From contig DAOWCP010000074.1 of assembly GCA_030639495.1 (NCBI GenBank), forward strand, positions 1-12,949: 12,949 bases of DNA, written 5' to 3'. The stretch is from JAGLTN01 sp023135255 (GTDB taxonomy: Bacteria; Planctomycetota; Phycisphaerae; Sedimentisphaerales; Anaerobacaceae). The notes under the pieces were generated by a model that was not told where the DNA came from, searched no databases, and worked only from the letters and a program-made list of their open reading frames with translations. The translations under genes and the position numbers were made by a program. This document shows positions 6,329-12,933 of the stretch, piece after piece; positions within the stretch are counted from its first letter, which is position 1; every line of letters begins with the position of its first letter.

Positions 6329-7567
6329 ATGGCCAAGAAAACAGTTGCAGATGTAAACTTTGCGGGTATGAAAGTTCTGATGCGTTGTGATTTTAATGTA
6401 CCTCTGGATGAAAACTGCAATATTACCAGTGATGACAGAATCGTGAAGGCGCTGCCTTCAATAAAGAATGTACTCGATGATGGCGGAAGTGTTATTCTTA
6501 TGAGTCATCTGGGTAGGCCTAAAGGTCAGGTAAATGAAAAAATGTCACTTGAGCCTGTAGCTAAGAAACTTTCCGAACTTCTGGGCAAGGAAGTAATTTT
6601 CGCGGATGACTGCATCGGTGAAGATGTGAAAGCCAAAGCAGCGGCTTTGAAAGCTGGCGATTGTATGCTGCTTGAGAATCTGCGTTTTCACAAAGAAGAA
6701 ACTATAAAGGATAAGGCTGCTAAGGAAGATGTTCAGCTTAGAGAGGCTAAGGATGGCTTTGCGAAAGAGATCGCTTCTTTGGCGGATGCTTATGTCTGTG
6801 AAGCTTTTGGTACCGCACATCGTGATAATGCTTCGATGTATACTGTGCCTGTAATGATGGAAGGTAAGCCAAGAGTAAGCGGTTTCCTGATCGAAAAAGA
6901 AATCAAGTTCCTCGGCGAGACAATCAACAGCCCGGAAAAGCCATTTGTCGCTATTCTTGGTGGTGCGAAAGTTTCCGACAAGTTGAGAGTTATAGACAAC
7001 CTGATGGACAAAGTTGACACTATCATCATTGGCGGCGGGATGAGCTATACGTTTTCAAAAGCACAGGGCGTAACTATAGGTAAAAGCCTACTCGAAGAAG
7101 ATTTTGTTGATACTGCAGCTGAGCTGCTCGAAAGGGCTAAGGACGGTAGTTGTGAAATATTGCTGCCTATAGATACGATTATCGCTGATGACTTCAGAGC
7201 AGATGCGAAAACCCAGATTATCTCGGGCAATATTGATGATGCGTGGCAGGGGTTGGATATCGGCCCTAAAAGCTGTAAGCTTTTTGCTGAAAAGATTCTC
7301 AACGCGAAAACCATTGTCTGGAACGGTCCGATGGGCGTTTTTGAATGGGAAGCTTTCGCCAGCGGTACAAAAGCAGTTGCACAGGCATTGGCCCAGGCTA
7401 CAAGCAAAGGTGCAAGGACAGTTATTGGCGGCGGTGACAGCGCCAGTGCGATCAAGATGCTCGGGCTGGAAGATAAGGTTAGCCATGTGTCAACAGGCGG
7501 CGGTGCTTCTCTTGAGTTGCTGGAAGGAAAAAAATTCAAGTGCCTTGATATTCTTGATGAAGTGTAA
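6329..7567 (+). CDS. pgk: Phosphoglycerate kinase
   Basis: This enzyme transfers phosphate from 1,3-bisphosphoglycerate to ADP, making ATP and 3-phosphoglycerate. It is the step after GAPDH, in the cytoplasm. The 412 residues cover both lobes. N-lobe substrate-binding motifs are R-C-D-F-N-V-P (19-25), S-H-L-G-R-P-K-G (59-66), L-L-E-N-L-R-F-H (114-121) and A-F-G-T-A-H-R (159-165). C-lobe nucleotide motifs are G-G-A-K-V-S-D-K (211-218), W-N-G-P-M-G-V-F-E (331-339), G-G-G-D-S (367-371) and S-T-G-G-G-A-S (388-394). The usual V-N-D-A-F-G-T-A-H-R reads V-C-E-A-F here, a mild departure next to, not in, the catalytic arginine and histidine. ATG 6329 has GGGAG nine bases upstream, inside repeat copy A. 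rpe follows after 32 bp and is probably co-transcribed. Confidence 0.98.
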   Translation: MAKKTVADVNFAGMKVLMRCDFNVPLDENCNITSDDRIVKALPSIKNVLDDGGSVILMSHLGRPKGQVNEKMSLEPVAKKLSELLGKEVIFADDCIGEDVKAKAAALKAGDCMLLENLRFHKEETIKDKAAKEDVQLREAKDGFAKEIASLADAYVCEAFGTAHRDNASMYTVPVMMEGKPRVSGFLIEKEIKFLGETINSPEKPFVAILGGAKVSDKLRVIDNLMDKVDTIIIGGGMSYTFSKAQGVTIGKSLLEEDFVDTAAELLERAKDGSCEILLPIDTIIADDFRADAKTQIISGNIDDAWQGLDIGPKSCKLFAEKILNAKTIVWNGPMGVFEWEAFASGTKAVAQALAQATSKGARTVIGGGDSASAIKMLGLEDKVSHVSTGGGASLELLEGKKFKCLDILDEV

Positions 7568-7599
7568 AACTTTTGGGTTAGAAAGACAGGAGAATTATT

Positions 7600-8268
7600 T
7601 TGCGACTACCTAAAGCTGGGACAATTGAGGTTGCGCCTTCGATCTTGAGTGCCGATTTTGCCAGGTTGGCAGATGAGATATCTGAGGTTGAAAAAGCCGG
7701 TGTAAAAATGATTCATCTTGATGTTATGGATGGACATTTTGTGCCTAACATAACTGTTGGGCCTGTTGTGGTATCGAAATTGCGCAAGTGCAGCGATCTG
7801 GTTTTTGATGCTCATCTGATGATATCGGAGCCTGGTAAATATGCGTCTGAATTTATCAAAGCAGGTGCAGACCACATTACGTTTCATATAGAAGTTGCGA
7901 AGGATCCTCTTAAACTTATTGATGAAATTCACGAACTCGGAGCGACTGCTGGTATCTGTCTGAATCCTGAAACCAGTGTAGATGCTATTGAAAAGGTTGC
8001 TTGTGCTTGTGATATGGTGCTGGTGATGACTGTTCACCCCGGTTTTGGTGGTCAGCAGTTTATGGCTGACGCTGCGGAAAAAATTATCCGGATAAGAGAG
8101 ATTGTAGGCCCGGAGATCCGGATCGAAGTTGATGGCGGTATCAGCGTGGAAACAACAGCGATAGTTGTTTCTCATGGGGCTGATACTCTCGTTGCGGGCA
8201 ATGCGATTTTTGGTCAGAAAGACCGATTATCCGCTATCGAGGCAATAAGAAAAGCCGCGGGCTGTTGA
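7600..8268 (+). CDS. rpe: Ribulose-phosphate 3-epimerase
   Basis: This enzyme interconverts D-ribulose 5-phosphate and D-xylulose 5-phosphate in the pentose phosphate pathway or Calvin-type cycle. The 222-residue TIM barrel is complete. A-P-S-I-L-S-A-D-F is at 12-20, H-L-D-V-M-D-G-H-F-V-P-N at 39-50, F-D-A-H-L-M at 69-74, H-P-G-F-G-G-Q at 146-152 and V-D-G-G-I at 177-181. Metal and catalytic ligands expected in the family are present as H39, D41, H72 and D178. The start is TTG at 7600, supported by AGGAG seven bases upstream. The next in-frame ATG would remove the first barrel strand. It follows pgk by 32 bp and probably shares its transcript. No terminator is visible behind it, so some reading into accD is possible. 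Confidence 0.97.
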   Translation: MRLPKAGTIEVAPSILSADFARLADEISEVEKAGVKMIHLDVMDGHFVPNITVGPVVVSKLRKCSDLVFDAHLMISEPGKYASEFIKAGADHITFHIEVAKDPLKLIDEIHELGATAGICLNPETSVDAIEKVACACDMVLVMTVHPGFGGQQFMADAAEKIIRIREIVGPEIRIEVDGGISVETTAIVVSHGADTLVAGNAIFGQKDRLSAIEAIRKAAGC

Positions 8269-8273
8269 TTTTA

Positions 8274-8302
8274 TTGCATTGGCTGATGATTTCTGATAGA
8301 AT
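8274..8302 (+). promoter_or_regulatory. Putative promoter of accD with extended -10
   Basis: TGATAGAAT (8294-8302) is an extended -10 with TAGAAT, five of six matches. TTGCAT, a weak -35 (first three bases match), lies exactly 17 bp upstream. Transcription start near 8309 would fall just before the region where the accD frame opens (after the TAA at 8312). Confidence 0.45.
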
Positions 8303-8392
8303 CCTCTATATTAAATTAGTGGAATTATTATAAATATATCTAAAAAAGCAAAATCAAAATGGAATGGTTTTTCACTCAAACCCCGCAGGGAA

Positions 8393-9178
8393 GTGCCGGA
8401 AGGGTTGTGGATGAAGTGCCTGGGCTGTGAGCATATGCTATACAAAAGCGAGGTTGAAAAAAATCTCAACGTCTGTCCGCAATGCCAACAGCATTTCAGA
8501 GTATCAGCGACGACAAGGATCGCTCAGCTCGTTGATGAAGGGACATTCCAGGAGATAGCCAAAAATTTAACAACGAACGACCCTTTGGATTTTGAATTCA
8601 GGGGCACTACATATAAAAAGCGTCTTGAGGTTGACGAAGCCAAAGGCGTAAAAGAGGCTATGCAAATCGGCAAAGCTTTCATTAAAGGCAGAGGTGTTAT
8701 GCTTGGTGTTATGGATCCGGAGTTTATGATGGGTTCAATGGGCTCTGTTGTTGGTGAGAAATTCTGCCTTGCAGTCGATAAAGCGATAGAAGAAAAACTG
8801 CCTTTGATAGTAGTTGCCTGTTCGGGTGGAGCAAGAATGCATGAGGGAGTTGTTTCGCTTAGCCAGATGGCGAAAACTTCGGCAGCAGTTGCCAAGCTTG
8901 ACGAGGCCGGCGGTCTTTTCATTTCTCTTTTGACAGACCCGACAACAGGTGGGGTAACCGCAAGCTTTGCAATGCTCGGCGATATCATAATCGCAGAGCC
9001 TAAAGCATTAATCGCTTTTGCCGGCCCCAGGACAATTGCTGAGACGATAAAGATCGAGCTGCCTGAAGGTTTCCAGCGAGCAGAATTTTTGGTGGAACAT
9101 GGCTTTATAGATATGATAGTCGCTCGAAAAGATCTGCGCAGTGAACTTGCCAGGCTGATAGATTACTGCAAAAAATAA
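8393..9178 (+). CDS. accD: Acetyl-CoA carboxylase carboxyltransferase subunit beta
   Basis: AccD pairs with AccA to move the carboxyl group from carboxybiotin to acetyl-CoA, giving malonyl-CoA for fatty acid synthesis. The zinc ribbon C-x2-C...C-x2-C (C9, C12, C28, C31 from the GTG) precedes the crotonase-fold domain, with S-G-G-A-R-M (positions 8824-8841) and the T-D-P-T-T-G-G-V loop. The GTG at 8393 is only the first standard start. Its ribosome site would be too close, and it removes residues normally present before the finger. In-frame codons back to 8336 read S-K-K-A-K-S-K-W-N-G-F-S-L-K-P-R-R-E, which resembles the usual AccD N-terminus and begins after an ATA at 8336. The frame closes at TAA 8312. 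The true start is therefore probably ATA at 8336 (or ATT/ATA at 8324-8330). The gene ends convergent with tilS. Confidence 0.95.
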   Translation: MPEGLWMKCLGCEHMLYKSEVEKNLNVCPQCQQHFRVSATTRIAQLVDEGTFQEIAKNLTTNDPLDFEFRGTTYKKRLEVDEAKGVKEAMQIGKAFIKGRGVMLGVMDPEFMMGSMGSVVGEKFCLAVDKAIEEKLPLIVVACSGGARMHEGVVSLSQMAKTSAAVAKLDEAGGLFISLLTDPTTGGVTASFAMLGDIIIAEPKALIAFAGPRTIAETIKIELPEGFQRAEFLVEHGFIDMIVARKDLRSELARLIDYCKK

Positions 9179-9199
9179 GGCGGAGTTTCTGCTTTTGCA
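9167..9199 (+). terminator. Weak inverted repeat at accD stop (possible terminator)
   Basis: TGCAAAA (9167-9173) and TTTTGCA (9193-9199) are exact complements around a 19-base loop that includes the accD stop codon. A run of seven T follows about 15 bases later. The stem is short and AT-rich, so termination here would be inefficient. Confidence 0.25.
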
Positions 9200-9238
9200 C
9201 CATTTTATCTATTGGTTTTTTTATTCAAATTGGCGAGT

Positions 9239-9341
9239 TATACCCTTCAGGGTAGTAAATATCCGCGAATAAATCCGTAACTTGTTATTTTAAAGTTAGT
9301 TACCCGCGGATAAGCGGTAAAATTCAATTGGGATCAGTATA
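9239..9341 (+). repeat. 103-bp structured repeat, copy B (accD-tilS junction)
   Basis: This is the second copy of the element at 6224-6326, in the same orientation and of equal length. Hairpin 1 is TACCC-TTCA-GGGTA (9241-9254). It keeps the TTCA loop and pairing of copy A although both stem bases next to the loop differ. The long-range stem is ATCCGCG/CGCGGAT. The inner stem is AACTT/AAGTT, where copy A has AGCTT/GAGTT. AGTTAGTTACCCGCGGATAA is identical in both copies. The tail has TTGGGATC where copy A has TTGGGAGT, so no Shine-Dalgarno is formed. From 9296 to 9341 the element overlaps the 3' end of tilS on the other strand and encodes its last 14 residues and stop. Confidence 0.85.
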
Positions 9342-10765
9342 CGTTTGATATTTATCTGAAGAATTCTTTTTGTTTCTTTTGTAACGATGGTCTGTTGGCA
9401 TGTGCGGATGGGGCAAATCCAGATTATCCTGTCAGTATCTTTAATGATGAGGATCTTTGGTCTTTGAGATGGAGGTACTTTTGCATCGGTTAGGAATTTG
9501 CCTACTTTCTTTTCGTTTTTTTGGCCTATAGGGGTGAAGCGGTCTCCTGTTTGTCTCGGGCCTATAGTCAGTGGTAACTTAAGCTTATCGAAGTCGAACC
9601 ATTCTGTCTGGTTATTTTTTTCGGCTTTGAATTTTTGCAGGTTACAATCTTCGATGGGCAGGATTGTTGTTTCTATCAGGAGGTGGTTGAAAGTTGTTTG
9701 GCCTGGGATGGTTATTTCGGATTGGTTGAAAACTTCGGGTAGTATTTCGGCTGGGGTGGATTTTTTGAAAATAAGTTTGTTGTATTGTCTGGAGACTTCG
9801 AAGCGGCTGGGCAGCTCGATGGTTTTGCCTGTGATATTTTTATTGGCTAATTCAATAATTCGCTGGTAGTGCTGAGCAGTGATGTTTTGCTGACCTGAGC
9901 CTATGATCGAAAATGCTATGCGGATAAATTCCACTTGCAGTTCAGGCAGTTTGTCTGCGAATCTTTCAATGTTGATCTCAACCTGGGCATCAGTGACGGT
10001 TGCGATATGAGACCATAAGCTTTGTGCTGTTCTTTCAATTTTCAGATAAAGCTGACGCGCGGAGACTGAAAGGTTAAAGAGCAGCTGTGACAGGTCATTT
10101 TCACATTGTTGTTGTAATTGGGGCAGGAGTTTATGACGGATAAAATTGCGTCTGTATTGGCATTGGTCGTTGGTGTAGTCGTGACAGAACGGCAGTTTTT
10201 CTTCGGTCAGGTAGTCGATAATTTCTGATCTGGATGCTGAGAGTATTGGTCTTGTTATAATGATATTACCAGGGAAGGGTCGTTTAGGCCAGATTCCCGC
10301 CAGGCCTTTAAAACCGGTGCCGCGAGCGAGTCTTTGGAGGATTGTCTCGGCATTGTCGTTACAATGATGGGCGGTTGCGATTGTGGAGCAATTGTTGGCT
10401 TTGGCGGTTTCGAGGATAACTTTTAGTCTTTCATTGCGTGCTGCGGTTTCGATGGAGAGTTTGTTTTCGCGGGCTATTTTTTTTATGTCAATTTTTTTTA
10501 TTATTACCGGCAGGTCGATTTTTTGCCCGAGTTCGATGACGAATTTTTCATCTGCATCTGCGTCGGGGCCTCGAAGCTGATGGTTAATATTGATGCAGAG
10601 GAAATCAATATTTAAAAGCTTTTCAGCTTTTAGTTTTACCAGTACATGGACGAGGGCGGTGGAATCGGCGCCTCCTGAAATTGCCAGCAAGATTTTTTCG
10701 CTGGGGTTAAAGAGAGCGTGTTCTTTTATGAAGTTAATTGTTTTTTGTTCGAATCTGTTTAGCAT
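9296..10765 (-). CDS. tilS: tRNA(Ile)-lysidine synthase
   Basis: TilS uses ATP and lysine to convert cytidine 34 of the CAU-anticodon tRNA-Ile to lysidine, so that it reads AUA as isoleucine. The N-terminal PP-loop S-G-G-A-D-S is at 30-35, followed by H-Q-L-R-G (62-66), S-I-E-T-A-A-R (104-110), T-A-H-H-C-N-D-N-A-E-T (131-141), R-G-T-G (148-151), R-P-I-L (172-175) and Y-R-R-N-F-I-R (204-210). The C-terminal domain has T-G-D-R-F-T-P-I-G at 406-414. At 489 residues it is slightly longer than many relatives. The last 14 residues (ILIPIEFYRLSAGN) are encoded inside repeat copy B and look like a tail acquired from it. ATG 10763-10765 has no Shine-Dalgarno sequence and lies just behind a terminator of the PLP gene upstream. 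Confidence 0.96.
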   Translation of the reverse strand: MLNRFEQKTINFIKEHALFNPSEKILLAISGGADSTALVHVLVKLKAEKLLNIDFLCININHQLRGPDADADEKFVIELGQKIDLPVIIKKIDIKKIARENKLSIETAARNERLKVILETAKANNCSTIATAHHCNDNAETILQRLARGTGFKGLAGIWPKRPFPGNIIITRPILSASRSEIIDYLTEEKLPFCHDYTNDQCQYRRNFIRHKLLPQLQQQCENDLSQLLFNLSVSARQLYLKIERTAQSLWSHIATVTDAQVEINIERFADKLPELQVEFIRIAFSIIGSGQQNITAQHYQRIIELANKNITGKTIELPSRFEVSRQYNKLIFKKSTPAEILPEVFNQSEITIPGQTTFNHLLIETTILPIEDCNLQKFKAEKNNQTEWFDFDKLKLPLTIGPRQTGDRFTPIGQKNEKKVGKFLTDAKVPPSQRPKILIIKDTDRIIWICPIRTCQQTIVTKETKRILQINIKRILIPIEFYRLSAGN

Positions 10766-10773
10766 TTTTTTGC

Positions 10774-10800
10774 AAAAAAGCCTGTTGTTTCATTCAGGCC
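10774..10800 (-). terminator. Terminator between PLP gene and tilS
   Basis: On the minus strand GCCTG, a ten-base loop and CAGGC form a 5-bp G/C-rich stem extended by a G-U pair, followed directly by six T. It lies 13 bases behind the PLP-gene stop and eight bases before the tilS ATG. It should end the PLP transcript, and by position it could act as an attenuator for tilS. Confidence 0.65.
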
Positions 10801-10813
10801 CGGTTAGTCGTTC

Positions 10814-11959
10814 TTACTCCAATGCCTGTTTCAAATCATCTATCAGTGCCTGGGCGTCCTCAATTCCTGCGGAGAGTCGAACTGTATTATTTCTTACATC
10901 AAACATGGTCCTTCTTTCTTCGGGCAGGTAAAGCATGGTTGTCAGCACCGGCAGGCACACCAGGGTTTCTGTGCAACCAAGGCTTACAGCATGGTAGATA
11001 AGTTTTAACTTTTCCACGAATTTTTTTGCATCGTCCTGAGTTTGACCTACGTCAAACGCCAACATACCACCAAATCCATTTGTCATCTGCTTGCAGGCGG
11101 TTTCATATCCAGGGTCAGATTTGAGACCTGGGTAGTATATTTTTGTTACTTTTGGGTGGTCAGCGAGAAACTCTGCTATGACCATCGCATTTTCTGCCAT
11201 TTTCGCAGCTCTTATGTCGAATGTTTTCAAACCTCTTTCGAGCAGCGAAGCTGGGAACGGGTCAAGTGTTGTTCCAATGGCCTGACGCGTGAACCAAAGT
11301 TCGTCATAATATTCTTTTGTACTACAGCAGATGGCGCCGGCCATCAGGTCGTTGTGACCACCTAATCCTTTTGTAGCGCTGTGGACTACCAGGTCTGCGC
11401 CCATGGTCAAGGGCAGTTGATGGTAGGGCGTTGCAAAGGTGTTATCTACGACAAGTCTGGCACCGACCCGGTTTGCCTGTTTACGCAGATACTCAATGTC
11501 GAGAACTTTGACCAGCGGATTGCTTGGCGTCTCACAGAATATCATGGTTGTATTGTCTTTGACAGCATCGGCTACTTTGTCCTGGTCGTAAGCGTTTAAC
11601 CATGTGACATCGACGCCGAATTTTTCGAGGATAAGCGAGACTTTATAATTTGCGCCGTATACGTCGTGAAAAGTCAGCAGGTTATCGCCTGCTTTTAGGT
11701 ATGTCAGGAAGATCATAGTAAGAGCGGCCATGCCGGAGGTGCAAATAACACAATCCTGGGCTTTTTCCATTTCGGCTATTTTTTTCTCTACCATTCTCAC
11801 GGTAGGGTTGTCGTCGCGATGATATGTGTAGCCGTCGATCTCGCCGTCTGTTATCTGGCGGAGTATTTCGAAAGATACGTATTCATAATTAACTGCCGAG
11901 ACTATCGGCGTTACCATCGGTTTGTTTCCGTAAGGTGTAAGATGTTTTTGTTCTCTCAT
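10814..11959 (-). CDS. PLP-dependent trans-sulfuration enzyme (Cys/Met metabolism family)
   Basis: This is a fold-type I PLP enzyme of the cystathionine gamma-synthase, gamma-lyase and methionine gamma-lyase family, which makes or breaks C-S bonds in cysteine and methionine metabolism in the cytoplasm. Counting from the ATG, Y-H-R-D-D-N-P-T is at 46-53, S-G-M-A-A at 75-79, stacking Tyr101, PLP-binding D172, and the Schiff-base lysine K197 in H-S-A-T-K. The usual T-K-Y after the lysine is T-K-G here, and G-H-S-D is G-H-N-D. L-E-R-G-L-K-T follows later. The 381-residue length is normal. I chose ATG 11957-11959 because AAGGA lies five bases upstream. The TTG at 11986 would add nine residues, has no ribosome site and falls almost on the predicted transcription start. 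The exact reaction cannot be told from motifs. Confidence 0.93.
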   Translation of the reverse strand: MREQKHLTPYGNKPMVTPIVSAVNYEYVSFEILRQITDGEIDGYTYHRDDNPTVRMVEKKIAEMEKAQDCVICTSGMAALTMIFLTYLKAGDNLLTFHDVYGANYKVSLILEKFGVDVTWLNAYDQDKVADAVKDNTTMIFCETPSNPLVKVLDIEYLRKQANRVGARLVVDNTFATPYHQLPLTMGADLVVHSATKGLGGHNDLMAGAICCSTKEYYDELWFTRQAIGTTLDPFPASLLERGLKTFDIRAAKMAENAMVIAEFLADHPKVTKIYYPGLKSDPGYETACKQMTNGFGGMLAFDVGQTQDDAKKFVEKLKLIYHAVSLGCTETLVCLPVLTTMLYLPEERRTMFDVRNNTVRLSAGIEDAQALIDDLKQALE

Positions 11960-12000
11960 TTTTCCTTGGTATCCTAAATAGTGCAAAAACTAAAAGGAGG

Positions 12001-12009
12001 ATTGTAGCA
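12001..12009 (-). promoter_or_regulatory. Extended -10 promoter element of the PLP gene
   Basis: On the minus strand TGCTACAAT gives TGn followed by TACAAT (five of six). Transcription would begin near 11994, about 35 bases before the ATG at 11959. No clear -35 hexamer is present, which is acceptable for an extended -10 promoter. Confidence 0.42.
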
Positions 12010-12079
12010 AGTATCTGGGGAGGCTTCTATAATTTTTATCCGGGCAAACTAATATTTTTCAGGAAATCTGATTTATGCG

Positions 12080-12113
12080 CAAAAAAACGGGGTCAGTTTA
12101 AAACCGACCCCGT
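12080..12113 (-). terminator. Strong rho-independent terminator of the LamG/PEP-CTERM gene
   Basis: On the minus strand a 12-bp stem (12102-12113 with 12087-12098, ACGGGGTCGGTT with AACTGACCCCGT, one G-U pair) closes a three-base loop and runs into seven T (12081-12087 on the plus strand are A). It lies 37 bases behind the stop codon. An additional AT-rich hairpin (AACTATTT/AAATAGTT, 12121-12146) sits between the stop and this terminator. Confidence 0.93.
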
Positions 12114-12150
12114 TAGAATCAACTATTTAGATTTTTTAAAATAGTTTTGC

Positions 12151-12933
12151 TTAGCTTCTTTTTCTTCTGATAAGAGCAAGACCACCAAGACCGAGCAGAG
12201 CAATTGTTGCCGGCTCTGGAATTACTGGAAGTTCAGCTACATCTGCAGCTGAAAGAGCTCTATTGTAAATCCTGAAATCTTCCAATTCGCCATCGAACTC
12301 AGCCCACAGCTGCCTACCAATAGTGAAACCTGTAAGATCAGTAAAGCCGCCGGTTTTGCCAGTTTGCGAAGCCCAAACATCACCCTCAAGGTAGTAAGCT
12401 ACATCGCCTGTGGCAAAGTCAGCTGTAATAGTGAGCCTTCTTGCATCAGCTTCGGCAAAGATGTATCGAGAATCACTTGGATTAAACGCTTCCCAACACC
12501 ATGGGTTTCCGCCGTCACCAAGCTTTGACAGGAAGTGGTTTGTGTCGCCGGTTGGAGCTTCAGCAGACATTATGTGACCGCCACCAGAATCCACACCTGA
12601 AAAAACATAACCTTTGTCGCCGTAGGTATGACCGCCGATCATAAAGGAAATAGTAACTGCGCTGGTTAGACCCATGTCAGCGATAAGGTCAGCACCATTG
12701 TTTGCGAAAACAATACCGCTTGCACCCCAGCTGCCGCCGTCAAAAGCAAGCCCGCCACCAGTGACCCAAGAGTCAGCTGAACCAATTGTGCCGTTGTTGG
12801 TACCAGCTGAGTCTACTGCAATATTGCCAGAAGTTTCATCCAGCTTCCACCAGCCTACGAGACCTGTGGTAATGTCAGCACAAGCTGAGCCGACAAAGAC
12901 TAACATTATTACTAAAAACACTAATTTCTTCAT
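12151..12933 (-). CDS. Secreted LamG-like protein with PEP-CTERM sorting signal
   Basis: The 260-residue protein starts with a Sec signal peptide: M-K-K, a hydrophobic core (4-15) and S-A-C-A with probable cleavage after A19. A concanavalin A-like LamG/jellyroll domain fills about residues 22-235. It opens with G-L-V-G-W-W-K-L-D-E and closes with D-G-E-L-E-D-F-R-I-Y-N-R-A-L-S, the usual last strands of such domains, which commonly bind carbohydrate. The tail is a complete PEP-CTERM signal: I-P-E-P-A (238-242), a hydrophobic helix (243-254) and basic R-R-K-R-S (256-260). In known systems an exosortase recognises this and releases the protein to the cell surface or matrix. No exosortase gene is in the window. 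ATG 12931-12933 has AGGAG eight bases upstream. A strong terminator follows, so it is probably a single-gene transcript. Confidence 0.92.
   Translation of the reverse strand: MKKLVFLVIMLVFVGSACADITTGLVGWWKLDETSGNIAVDSAGTNNGTIGSADSWVTGGGLAFDGGSWGASGIVFANNGADLIADMGLTSAVTISFMIGGHTYGDKGYVFSGVDSGGGHIMSAEAPTGDTNHFLSKLGDGGNPWCWEAFNPSDSRYIFAEADARRLTITADFATGDVAYYLEGDVWASQTGKTGGFTDLTGFTIGRQLWAEFDGELEDFRIYNRALSAADVAELPVIPEPATIALLGLGGLALIRRKRS

Noticed and set aside
7045..7539. Long minus-strand frames inside pgk (and similar ones in gap, rpe, accD and the PLP gene)
   Set aside because: They are antisense shadows of well-identified genes and carry no domain or start signal.
8359..8430. ATG at 8359 as the accD start
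   Set aside because: It is in a different frame from accD and reaches a stop soon after the start of the zinc-finger region.
11957..11986. TTG at 11986 as the start of the PLP enzyme
   Set aside because: No ribosome site and almost no leader from the predicted promoter, while ATG 11959 has AAGGA at good spacing.
12870..12933. Lipoprotein signal in the LamG protein (Cys18 in G-S-A-C)
   Set aside because: The -3 position is Gly and not a branched or Leu residue, and the C-terminal PEP-CTERM tail already explains anchoring. Cleavage after A-C-A fits signal peptidase I.
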